Of a stretch of 64,000 bases of DNA, positions 1 to 9,400 are shown one piece after another. Both the position numbers and the translations under genes were made by a program. Source of the DNA: Caenispirillum salinarum AK4 (GTDB taxonomy: Bacteria > Pseudomonadota > Alphaproteobacteria > Rhodospirillales > Rhodospirillaceae). Positions within the stretch are counted from its first letter, which is position 1. Every line of letters begins with the position of its first letter. The notes beneath the pieces were generated by a model that searched no databases, had not been told where the DNA came from, and saw only the letters and a list, made by a program, of their open reading frames with translations. The stretch covers positions 114,222 through 178,221 of the forward strand of contig NZ_ANHY01000011.1 of NCBI RefSeq assembly GCF_000315795.1, in the 5' to 3' direction.

Positions 1-2
1 AT

Positions 3-626
3 GGCCTGACCGTCAACCTGGGGCCGGACGAATCGGCGCCGCGCCACCTGTGGTCGCTCCTCTCGCAGCACGGGATCGCCCCCAAGCCTGATGCCATCGT
101 GCTGACGCAGTACGAACGGCCGGCCCTCCATCGCCTGATGTGCGAGGAGGAAATCGATGCCTACGTCGACTGGATCGGCCATCCGGCCCCCTACATCGGC
201 CGCACTGCCCGCTACTGCAACGCCCGCATCGGCGGGGTGCCATGGACTGAAACGGTCACCGACCTGGTGGACCGGACGCCCTGGCTGTACCGCACCGTCA
301 TTCCCGGCGGGTCCTACGTCGGCCAGGACGAACCGGTGAAGACCATCGGAACCCGCGCGACGCTGGTGGCCCGCGCCGACACCGACGCCGAGATCGTCTA
401 CCACATCACCCGCGCCGTCCTGAGCGACCTGGAGCGCTTCCGCGGCTACGCCAGGGCGCTGCGGGCGTCGAGCCTGGTGCCGATGATAAGTGAGGGCAAC
501 TACCTGCCTTTCCACGCGGGCGCCCGGCGCTATTTCGACGAGCAGGGCCTGCCGGCCGCCGCCGGCGTCGATGCGGAGGCGAGTGCCGGGGCGGGAGCCG
601 GGGCAGGCGCCGGCGCCGACGGCTGA
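3..626 (+). CDS. TAXI-family TRAP transporter solute-binding protein, 5' end missing
   Basis: The reading frame is open from base 3, so the gene starts before the window; 207 C-terminal residues are visible. Family knowledge: TAXI proteins are periplasmic receptors that bring a small organic solute to a TRAP-type DctM-like permease. Seen here: a stretch on the helix-strand pattern of the C-terminal lobe, with 'EIVYHITRAVLSDLE' and the family-typical ending 'LPFHAGARRYFDEQGL', which resembles the usual 'P.HPGA.rYy.E.G' end. After this comes a low-complexity Ala/Gly tail of about 25 residues (codons rich in GCC/GGG), an unusual extension. The GTG at 99 is internal and not the real start. No permease gene follows, so any partner must lie upstream. 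The substrate cannot be predicted. Confidence 0.72.
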   Translation, partial: GLTVNLGPDESAPRHLWSLLSQHGIAPKPDAIVLTQYERPALHRLMCEEEIDAYVDWIGHPAPYIGRTARYCNARIGGVPWTETVTDLVDRTPWLYRTVIPGGSYVGQDEPVKTIGTRATLVARADTDAEIVYHITRAVLSDLERFRGYARALRASSLVPMISEGNYLPFHAGARRYFDEQGLPAAAGVDAEASAGAGAGAGAGADG

Positions 627-674
627 CATCATGACCGGCGTCCGGCGCCGCACAGAGGGGGACACGTCAAGACC

Positions 675-854
675 ATGCTGAACATCATCCTGATCGCCTA
701 TGTGGCGCTGTGCGCCGTCAACGGCTACCTGGGGCGCCGGGCCCGCATCGGCTTCCTCGGGTTCTTCATCCTGTCGCTGTTGCTGAGCCCGCTGGTCGGG
801 CTGATCCTCGCGCTGCTGTTCCGGCCGCGCGGCGAACAGGCATCCTCTGCCTGA
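675..854 (+). CDS. small two-helix membrane protein, 59 aa, unknown function
   Basis: A short ORF starts at an ATG 48 nt after the TAXI stop. The protein has two hydrophobic segments, about residues 3-18 and 27-48, separated by a short basic loop ('GRRAR'), then a basic C-terminal patch and a small polar tail. This fits a small inner-membrane hairpin with both ends probably cytoplasmic. A purine-rich stretch (AGAGGGGGA) lies about 13 nt before the ATG, rather far for a good ribosome binding site. The position between two co-directional genes and the clean hydrophobic pattern favour a real gene. Short proteins of this type occur next to transporter or SPFH genes, but I do not recognise a family and assign no function. 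Confidence 0.6.
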   Translation: MLNIILIAYVALCAVNGYLGRRARIGFLGFFILSLLLSPLVGLILALLFRPRGEQASSA

Positions 855-894
855 GCCGGGCCCATCCTGTCCATCAATCACCGGAACCGCTGAC

Positions 895-2238
895 GTGACC
901 TCCGAGGCCCCCGAGACATCTTCCGCCACGCCCGAGTCGATCACCGCCGGCACCGGCGCCCACCGCGTATCCGCTCCGCGGCGCGTGCTGCGCTGGGTTC
1001 GCCGGCACGGGCTGGCGTTCTATCTGACGCTGTTCGTCGGGATCCTGATGGTTTCGGCCATGGGCCCGAGCATCTTCATCAACGTGCCGGCCGGCCATGT
1101 GGGCGTGCTGTGGAAGCGTTTCGCCGGCGGTACGGTGACCGAGATCTACTATACCGAGGGCCTGCAGGTGATCTGGCCGTGGGACGAGATGTACATCTAC
1201 GACGTGCGCCTGCAGAACGATGCGCGCGTCTACGACGTCATCTCAGCCGACGGGCTGGAAATGAGCGTCGAGATCGCCGTGCGCTACCGCGTGACGCGCG
1301 ACAGCGCCGGCTATCTGCACAAGCTGATCGGCCCGAACTATCCGGAAATCCTGGTCTACCCGGAAATCGGCTCGCACGCCCGGACACTGATCTCGCGCTA
1401 TTCGCCGGAACAGCTCTACACGACCAAGCGCGCCTTCATCCAGAAGCAGATCCTGGAGCGCATGGTGACCCAGCTGGGCGAGTCCATGCTCGACCAGGGC
1501 CTGGACGACCGCCTCGTGCAGGTCGAAGACGTGCTCATCCGCTCCGTCCGCCTGCCCGAGCCCGTGCGCCAGGCCATCGAGCACAAGATCCAGCAGTACC
1601 ACGTGATGCTCGAATACGACTACCGGTTGCAGAGAGAGCAGAAGGAGCGGGCGCGCAAGCAGATCGAGGCCGCCGGCATCCAGGCTTTTCAGCAGACGGT
1701 GTCTCAGGGAATCACGCCCGACTACCTGCGCCTGCGCGGCATAGAGGCGACACTGGCGCTGGCGCAGTCGCCCAACAGCAAGATCGTCATCGTGGGTGGC
1801 GGCGACGACGGGCTGCCCATCATCCTGGGCGGCCTGGACCAGGCACCGGCCGCCACGGGGCGAACAGGCAGGACTCCGGCTGCCGCCCTGCCCGGAACGG
1901 GCCATCCGGCGCAGGATTCGGGAATCGCCGCATCGGACTTTCCCGCCATGGTGGGCAACGCAAGCCACCAGCCCGCGCCCGGCGGCGACGCGACGGCAGG
2001 CGGAGCCACCGCCGGCACGGCCTCGCCCCGGGTGGCGCGACCGACGATGGAGCCTCGCCAGGATCTGGCTCCGACAGGGCCCGCCGGTAACGTCGCACCG
2101 GACCGTCCCGCGCCGTCGGAGCGGCCGAGCACCGGCGCCGACGGCCGCCCCACGGGCGACCGCCCGGCCGCCGGCGCCGCGCCGTCGGCTGCTGTCGACG
2201 CCAGTCCCGCGCCGCCTTCGGGCATGCCGCTGCGGTAA
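895..2238 (+). CDS. SPFH/prohibitin-family membrane protein with long disordered tail
   Basis: 447 aa from a GTG start; the next in-frame ATG lies inside the membrane helix, so GTG is preferred. Domains: a cytoplasmic N-terminus of about 38 residues, one membrane helix at about 40-62, an SPFH/Band-7 domain at about 63-230 (opening 'INVPAGHVGVLWKRFAGG', with 'ISADGLEMSVEIAVRYRV' typical of the fold), a charged helical segment at about 230-265 that probably mediates oligomerisation, and a conserved-looking end at about 275-320. Residues 325-447 are an Ala/Pro/Gly/Thr-rich, probably disordered tail not expected in ordinary prohibitins. Family knowledge: SPFH proteins form large ring or cage assemblies at membranes and often scaffold or control proteases such as FtsH. 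The exact role is not known; no protease gene is adjacent. Confidence 0.8.
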   Translation: MTSEAPETSSATPESITAGTGAHRVSAPRRVLRWVRRHGLAFYLTLFVGILMVSAMGPSIFINVPAGHVGVLWKRFAGGTVTEIYYTEGLQVIWPWDEMYIYDVRLQNDARVYDVISADGLEMSVEIAVRYRVTRDSAGYLHKLIGPNYPEILVYPEIGSHARTLISRYSPEQLYTTKRAFIQKQILERMVTQLGESMLDQGLDDRLVQVEDVLIRSVRLPEPVRQAIEHKIQQYHVMLEYDYRLQREQKERARKQIEAAGIQAFQQTVSQGITPDYLRLRGIEATLALAQSPNSKIVIVGGGDDGLPIILGGLDQAPAATGRTGRTPAAALPGTGHPAQDSGIAASDFPAMVGNASHQPAPGGDATAGGATAGTASPRVARPTMEPRQDLAPTGPAGNVAPDRPAPSERPSTGADGRPTGDRPAAGAAPSAAVDASPAPPSGMPLR

Positions 2239-2447
2239 CGTGACGGGGCGCCCTGCGCAGGTCATAAGACCACCGTCGAACGACCGTTGCCACTACCGTT
2301 GATTTACATTCCTTTTCACGCACGTCAGGGTTGCCCCCGCAACAGGCCTCTGATAGCGTCAATTGCGATGGTCGATGGGGGACCATGGAACCGTCTCGAT
2401 TCCGCAAGGGCGGTATCGGCTACATCCAGCCAGGGGGAATTTCCGAT

Positions 2448-2954
2448 ATGACTGAGCGCCTCAACCAGGCCAAGAGCGTCGTCAACCGCTATGCCATGCT
2501 GTCCGGCGGTGCCGGCCTGATTCCGGTGCCGCTCGCCGACGTCGCCGCCATCACCGCCATCCAGGTCAAGATGATCGCCGACCTCGCCAAGGTCTACGAA
2601 CTCGAGTTCAAGAAGGACCGGGTGAAAAGCGTCGTGACCAGCCTGCTGGGCGGATTCGTGCCGACCGCCGCCGCCGGCGTCGCCACGGGTGCGGCGGCCT
2701 CCTACGTGAAGTCCGTGCCCATCGCCGGCACCATCATCGGCACCATCACCCTGCCGGCGTTCGCCTACGTCGCCACCCGCGCCGTCGGCCGCGTGTTCAC
2801 CACCCATTTCGAGTCGGGCGGCACGCTGCTGAACTTCAACCCGGAAGCGGTGCGCGCGCAGTTCGAGGCGGAGGTCCAGAAGGCCGCCGAGGAGAAGGGC
2901 GCCGACAAGAAGCCGGCCGCCTCCGGCACCGGCTCCAAGGCCGCCACGGCGTAA
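2448..2954 (+). CDS. DUF697-family membrane protein (YcjF-like C-terminal domain)
   Basis: 168 aa. The ATG at 2448 was chosen because AGGGGGAA lies about 8 nt upstream; a longer frame reaches back to 2331 but has no such site and its extra residues look non-coding. The protein shows the DUF697 pattern: 'IPVPLADVAAITAIQVKMIADLAKVYELE', then a small-residue hydrophobic hairpin (about 60-120) containing 'VPIAGTIIGTITLPAFAYVATRAVGRVF'. The C-terminus is charged and Ala/Lys-rich. Family knowledge: DUF697 occurs in TIGR01620/YcjF proteins and beside small GTPases; it associates with membranes and its biochemical role is unclear. There is no GTPase domain in this copy. It is the last gene before the synthase operon and is followed by a strong hairpin, so it is probably transcribed separately. 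Confidence 0.75.
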   Translation: MTERLNQAKSVVNRYAMLSGGAGLIPVPLADVAAITAIQVKMIADLAKVYELEFKKDRVKSVVTSLLGGFVPTAAAGVATGAAASYVKSVPIAGTIIGTITLPAFAYVATRAVGRVFTTHFESGGTLLNFNPEAVRAQFEAEVQKAAEEKGADKKPAASGTGSKAATA

Positions 2955-2961
2955 GCCGAGC

Positions 2962-3002
2962 GGCGGGGCGGCCTGGAACCGGAGGTTTCCGGCTGCCCCG
3001 CC
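2962..3002 (+). terminator. long hairpin after the DUF697 gene
   Basis: A 19-nt arm (2962-2980) pairs with 2984-3002 around a 3-nt loop (GGA), with only one true mismatch and two G-T pairs. It starts 7 nt after the DUF697 stop. There is no clear T-run after it, so it may be a weak or Rho-assisted terminator or an mRNA-stabilising hairpin. It separates the flanking genes from the synthase operon. Confidence 0.6.
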
Positions 3003-3439
3003 GGACGCCGCGCCGCCGGCTGGAGCAGACCGCACCAGCCGCCGGCGCCGCCTTGAAAGACCAGGACTACGGCATGCGTCCGACACGCCTGCCGGTCGAC
3101 CCATCCAGCGCCGTGACCGGAGGTTGGGACCTCGTGCCCGTGCCGATCCGACAGACGCTGCAACGGGCCTTCGACCGGCCGGACCGGCGGTGATGCCGTG
3201 CGACCGGGACGCAGGTCAGCGCCCGGAGTAACAGGGGCTTAGGCTTCGGACACGCGACCACCGCGGCGCAGGGGATCACGCTGCCATGGTCGATACGGTC
3301 CGAGGGCCGAATGGGGGGAAAACGCCATGCTGCCTCCGCCAGGAGAGACGGTATCGGCCTTGCCCGCGGCGTCCGTGCGCCAATCGGGTGCAACGGGAAC
3401 CGGCGGTTTTTCGGAGTGGGGACCGGGGGCCTGCACGCC
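3003..3439 (+). promoter_or_regulatory. leader region upstream of the PKS/NRPS operon
   Basis: 437 bases without a convincing long gene. As the only sizeable gap before a 49-kb operon, it should carry the operon promoter. I found no well-spaced sigma-70-type -35/-10 pair and no clear operator palindrome by eye. The 3' third holds a short ORF with a strong ribosome binding site (see the leader ORF entry). Assignment as a promoter region rests on position only. Confidence 0.45.
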
Positions 3440-3443
3440 ATGA
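3327..3443 (+). CDS. possible 38-residue leader peptide coupled to the first synthase gene
   Basis: A short ORF starts at the ATG at 3327, 4 nt after the purine run GGGGGGAAAA (3313-3322), the best ribosome binding site in this leader. It ends at TGA 3441-3443, overlapping the ATG of the FAAL-PKS gene (3440) in the classical ATGA arrangement. The peptide is Pro/Gly/Ser/Ala-rich, with no signal peptide, no run of one amino acid and no Trp/His cluster that would suggest attenuation. The synthase ATG itself has only a weak upstream site (CGGGGGC), so translational coupling through this ORF is attractive. Alternatively the ORF is chance and only the overlap looks suggestive. Nothing shows that it is translated. 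Confidence 0.35.
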   Translation: MLPPPGETVSALPAASVRQSGATGTGGFSEWGPGACTP

Positions 3444-6400
3444 CCGTGCAGGACCGGACGCTCATCGACCGCGTGCGCGCGGTTGCCAACGACCGAACCC
3501 ACGACCGGGGCATCATCTTCATTTCCGGCGAGCGCCAGGAAACGCGCGTCCCCTACGCGCGCCTGTGGGACGACGCCGGACGCATGCTCAGCCGCCTGCG
3601 CGCCGCCGGCGTGGCGCCCGGGCACGAACTGGTGCTGCAGATCGAGGACCAGCGCACCTTCCTTACCCTGTTCTGGGCCTGCCTGCGCGGCGGCATCGTT
3701 CCGGTGCCCCTGCACGTGGGCGCGCGCGACGACTATCTGCGCAAATTCCTCAAGGTTTGGAAGACCCTATCCCATCCATGGCTGGCGACAACCGACAAGC
3801 GGCTGCCGCAAATCTGCGAATTCTGGATGGCCGAGGGCGCCGATGCCCGCGCCCTGGAGGCGCGCGCGCTTCTGATCGCGAATGCCGAGGACGGGGCGGA
3901 GAGGTTCGAGCCGGCCGACGAGGTCGCCCCGCAACCCGACGCCCTGGCCTTCCTGCAATTCTCCTCGGGCTCTACGGGGGATCCCAAGGGCGTCACCGTC
4001 ACCCACCGCAACCTGCTGGTGAACGTCGAGGCGCTGGCCGACCGCGCCGGCATGACCCCCGACGACACGGCCCTGTCATGGATGCCCATCACCCACGACA
4101 TGGGGCTGATCTGCATCACGATGACCGCCCAGTTGCGCGGCCTGACGCTGTGCCTCATGCCGACGCCGCTGTTCATCCGCCGGCCGCTCCTGTGGCTCAA
4201 GAAGGCGCACGAGCACCGGGCGACCATGCTGTGCTCGCCCAACTTCGGCTACCACTTCTTCCTGTCCGCCTACGAGGGGCTGGAGGAACGGCCGGACTGG
4301 GACCTGTCGTCGGTGCGGCTCATCTGGAACGGCGCCGAGCCCATCTCCGTCGATCTCTGCCACGCCTTCCAGGAGCGTCTGGCCGTCCACGGCCTGCCGG
4401 GCACCGCGATCCTGCCCTGCTACGGCCTGGCAGAGGGAACGGTCGGCGTGGCCGTGACCCCGCCGGGCACGGGCATCCGCACCCACCGGGTCAGGCGCGA
4501 CCGCATCGCGCTGGGCGAGGCCATCGTGCTCGCCGACGCCGCCGACACGGACACCGACGCCATCACCTTCGTCGACTGCGGCCCGGCCATCGACAACGTC
4601 GAGATGGCGATCCTGGACGCCGCCGGACGCCTACTGCCCGAGGGCACCGTCGGCCGCATCGCCATCCGCGGGCCCAGCGTCACCGACGGCTATTACAACA
4701 ACGAAGACGCCACCGCCGCCGCGCGCCTGGACGACGGCTGGCTGGACACCGGCGACATCGGGTTCCTGGACGACGGCCGCCTGACAGTCACCGGCCGGGC
4801 CAAGGAACTCATCATCGTCAACGGCCTGAACCATCACCCGCACGACATCGAGCAGGCGGTGGAGACGCTGGACGACGTCAAGCCCGGCAACGTGGTCGCC
4901 TGCGGCGTGCCCGGCGGGCGCGACGGGCGTGGCGCCGAGGAACTGGTCCTGTTCCTGCGGTGGACGGGCGGCGACGACGGGTTTTCGGCACTTGCCGACC
5001 GCGCCCGCGCTGTCGTGCTGGAGCGTGTCGGCCTGCCGGTGGCCCAGGTGGTGCCGGTGCGCAAGATTCCAAAGACCACCAGCGGAAAGATCCAGCGCGT
5101 GGCGCTCGCCCAGCAGCTGGTGGCCGACAGGGCACAGACCGCCGCGGCACAGGCACTGACGGGTCCGCGAAAGGCTGGCCCGGATGACGCACGGCTGCTG
5201 GCCGACATCATCGCCGTGGCGCACGCCATCACGGGACGGGACATAGCGCCTGATGTCCGCTTCGCCGACGCCGGCTTCACCTCGCTGGTCGCCGTCACCT
5301 TCGCCGACCACCTGGGCACGCGGCTCGGCCGGCGCCTGCCGCCCTCGCTGGTGTTCGACCACCCGACGCCGCTCAGCCTGGCCCGCCGTCTGGGCGGCGG
5401 AACACCAAATGCGGCACCCGCCGTGGCCCTGGCGGCAGAGGAGCCCGTCGCGCTGGTGGGCGTGGGCCTGCGCCTGCCGGGCGGCGTGGTCGACATGGAC
5501 AGCTTCTGGCGCCTGCTGGAGGGCGGCGTCGACGCCATCACCGGCATTCCGGCCGACCGCTGGGACGCCGAGGCCCTGCACGACCCCGACGCCGCCGCGC
5601 CCGGCCGCCTGACCATCCGCCACGGCGGGTTCCTGGACGGCGTGGACCTGTTCGACAACCGTTTCTTCGGCGTCTCCGCGGCGGAGGCCGAATGCGTCGA
5701 CCCGCAACAGCGCCTTCTGCTGGAGACAGCCTATGAGGCCATGGAGGACGCGGGGCTGGACCTGGGTCCGCTGGCGGGCGGGCCGGTGGGCGTGTTCGTC
5801 GGCCTGTCAAACGCCGACTACACGCGCAAGCAGCTGCATTCCGGCGATCTGGCGCGCATCGGCACCTACAGCATGACCGGCACGGCGTTCTCCACCGCCG
5901 CCGGCCGCCTGTCCTACGGCTTCGGCTTCCAGGGGCCGAGCCTGACGGTGGATACGGCGTGCTCGTCGTCGCTGGTCGCCGTGCACCTGGCGGCCCAGAG
6001 CCTGCGACGGGGCGAGTGTTGCGTCGCGCTGGCCGCCGGCGCCAACCTGATCCTCTCGCCCGAGGTCCATGCCGGCTTCTCGCGGCTGGACAGCATGGCG
6101 CGCGACGGCCGCTGCAAGACCTTCGACGCCCGCGCCGACGGCTATTGCCGGTCCGAGGGCGTGGCGGTGGTGGTGCTCAAGCGCCTGTCCGCTGCGCAAG
6201 CCGATGGCGACCGCATCCTGGCGGTGCTGAACGGCGGCGCGCTGAACCAGGACGGCGCCTCCAACGGTTTGACGGCACCCAACGGCCCGGCGCAGGAAAG
6301 CCTCATGCGCCAGGCGCTTGCCGCCTCCGGGACCACGGCGGACGCGGTGGGCTATGTGGAGGCGCACGGCACCGGAACACCGCTTGGCGACGGGATCGAG

Positions 6401-9400
6401 CTGAACGCGCTCAACGCCGTCTATGGCGCGGCCAAGCGGCCGGTTTATGTGGGCTCGGTCAAGAGCAACATCGGCCACACGGAAGCCACCGCCGGCCTGG
6501 CGGGGCTGCTGAAGGCGGTGCTGGCGGTGCGTCACGGCATCATCCCGCCCAGCCTGCACATCCAGGCGCCGACGCCGCAACTGGATTGGACGGCGAGCGG
6601 CCTGTGCCTGCCCATCGCACCGACGCCCTGGCCGGAGGATACGCCGCGCACCGCCGCCGTCTCCTCCTTCGGGTTCAGCGGCACCAACGCCCATTGGCTG
6701 GTGAGCGCGGCGCCCGTCGTGAAGGGCGAGCCCGTTGAGGCACCCGAGGCCCTGCCGCTTTGCCTGTCCGCCCGCACGCCGGACGCGCTGGAGGCCCTGC
6801 GCACCGCCTGGCTCGACCGGCTGGCGGAGGACGACGCGGCGGAGGCCTTTCCGGCCCTTGCCGCCACCGCCGCCCACCGCCGCACCGCCCATCCCTGGCG
6901 CCTCGCCGTCGCCGCCCGCACGGCCGCCGAGGCGCTGGAGGTGCTGGAAGGCGCGCCGCTGCCCACCCGTGCCGTCTCCGCCGCGCCGGGACGCACCGTC
7001 TTCGTCTATCCCGGACAGGGCGGCCAGTGGCCCGGCATGGCGCGCGATCTCGCCACCGCCGAGCCGGTCTTCGCCGAGGCCCTGACGGCCTGCGCCGAGG
7101 CCCTGCGCCCGCATGTGGAGTGGGACCCGGCACTGCTGACCGAGGGCGCCCCGGACGCGCTGCTGGACGGCATCGACCGCGTGCAGCCGGCGCTGTTCGC
7201 CGTCTCCGTCGCGCTCACCCGCCTGTGGCAGAGCAAGGGCGTGCACCCCGACGCCGTGGTCGGCCACAGCCTGGGCGAAGTTGCCGCCGCGCATGTGGCC
7301 GGCATTCTGTCGCTGGAGGATGCCGCGCGCGTCATCGCCGTGCGCAGCCGCCTGCTCACCCGCATCGCCGGCCAGGGCGGCATGATGGTGGTCGACCTGC
7401 CCATGGCCGAGGCCGAGGCCCTGTGCGAGGGCGCGGGCGGCGGCGAGGTGTCCGTCGCGGTCAGGAACGCCACCGGCTCCACCGTCATCGCCGGTGACCC
7501 GGCCGTGCTGGAGGCTCTGGCCGCCGACCTGGAGGCGCGGGAGGTCTTCTGCCGCCGGGTGAAGGTGGATGTCGCCTCCCACAGCCCGCAGGTTGAGCCG
7601 CTGCTGGACGACCTGAGGGCGGAGCTTGCGGGCATCACGCCCCATGCGGGCCGCATCCCGCTGGTCTCCACCGTGCATGGGCGCGTGCTTGAGGGGGAGG
7701 AGGCTGGCCCCGACTACTGGGTGGAGAACCTGCGCCGGCCGGTGCTGTTCGCCGATGCCGTCGCGGCGCTGGCCGACGATGGGGCGCGCTGGTTCGTGGA
7801 ATGCGCGCCGCATCCGACGCTGGTCTCCTTCATCGACCAGGAATGCGATGGGGTGGCCGCCTTGCCGTCGCTGCGCCGGGACGAGCCGGGACCGCGCGAG
7901 TTCACCGCCGCCGCCGCCGCGCTCTGGGCCGCCGGGTATCCGGTGGCATGGCGCGGTTTCGTGCCGCGTCCCGCCGAACCCGCGCACCTTCCGCGCTACC
8001 CCTGGCAGCGGGAGCGCTTCTGGCTGGAGGACGCCACACCCGTCGACCGCGCCACCGATCCGCTGCTCGGCCGTCGCACGGACCTCGCCGGAGAGGACGC
8101 GGCGGTGTGGGAGACGACCGTCAGCACCGCCGCCCTGCCCTGGCTCGCCGATCACAAGGTTGCGGGGTCGGTGGTGCTGCCCGCCGCCGCCTACACGGTC
8201 ATGGCCCTGCGCGCCGCGCCCGGCCGGAGTCTTCGCCGCATGGACTTCCGCGACATGCTGGTGATCGAGGACGGAGCGTCCGTGACCGTCCAGACCCGCC
8301 GCCGGGGCGCGCGGGTGGAGGTTCTGGCGCGCGACGGCGAAACCTGGCGCCTGCTCGCCGAGGGCACGCTGGCCGATGCCGCCGATCCGCCCGCCGCCGC
8401 CGTGCCGCCGGTGCTGGAGGGGCGCGAGGACGCGGGCGCCTTCTATGCCGGGCTGGATGCCGCCGGCCTGAACTACGGCCCGGCCTTCCGCCTCATTGAC
8501 GGCATCGCGCGCACGGAGGGAGAGGCTGTCGCCGATCTGACGGTGCCCGCGCCGGGCGGCCCGGTGACTCCGGCGCTGCTGGATGCCTGCCTGCAAGCCG
8601 CCGCGCCGCTGGGCCTCGCCGAGACGCGCGTGCCGGTGGCCCTGAGCGGCGTGACCCTCTTCGGCCCGGCGCCCGACGCCTTGCGCGTCACCGTGCGGCG
8701 CGAGGGCGAAACCGCTCGCATTCTGGCGACGGCACCCGACGGGACGCCGGTGCTGGTGGTCGACGCCCTGCACCTGTCGGCCGGGGACGCCGGGCGCGAC
8801 GCCGTGGCCGACGCCATGCTCCGCCTGTCCTGGACCGATGCCGGCCCCGCGCCCGCCGCCGTGCCCGGCCCGGTGACGCTGATGGGCGCGTCCGACCCCG
8901 CGTTCAAGGACGCGCTGGTCGCCGCCGGGGCGGAGATCACCACCGATGCACCGCGCATCCTCTGGCGCGCGCCCGCCGCCGGAGACCTGGACGCCCTGGA
9001 CCCGGCGGAAGTGGAGCGCTGGACGCTGACGCTCGCCGCCGACCTGACCGCGCTGGCCGACCGCGCCGCGCCGCCGGCCTCAGTTCGCGTGGTGACCTCG
9101 GGCGCCGACGCCGATCCGCTGGCTTGCGCCCTCACCGCGCTGGCCCGTACCGCGCGTGCCGAGCACCCGGAGCTTGGCGTGGCGATCGTGGACCTGGACC
9201 GCCCGGTGGAGGCCGCCGCGCTGCTGGCTCCGCTGCCCGCCGAGGCCGCCCAGGTGCGCCTGCGCGACGGCCGGATCCTCACCCCGCGCCTGACGCCCGA
9301 CGCCGACGCCGCCGCCCCGCTGCTGGAGGTGCCGGCGGCGGAGGTCGACGCCTACCGCGCCGTCCTGGCGCGGCCGGGCGATGCCGGGTCGATGCGCTTC

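Noticed and set aside
3311..3439. Upstream in-frame ATG at 3311 as the start of the FAAL-PKS
   Set aside because: The 43 extra residues do not resemble a FAAL N-terminus, and the strong purine run that might serve as a ribosome binding site lies after this ATG. The ATG at 3440 fits the domain start.
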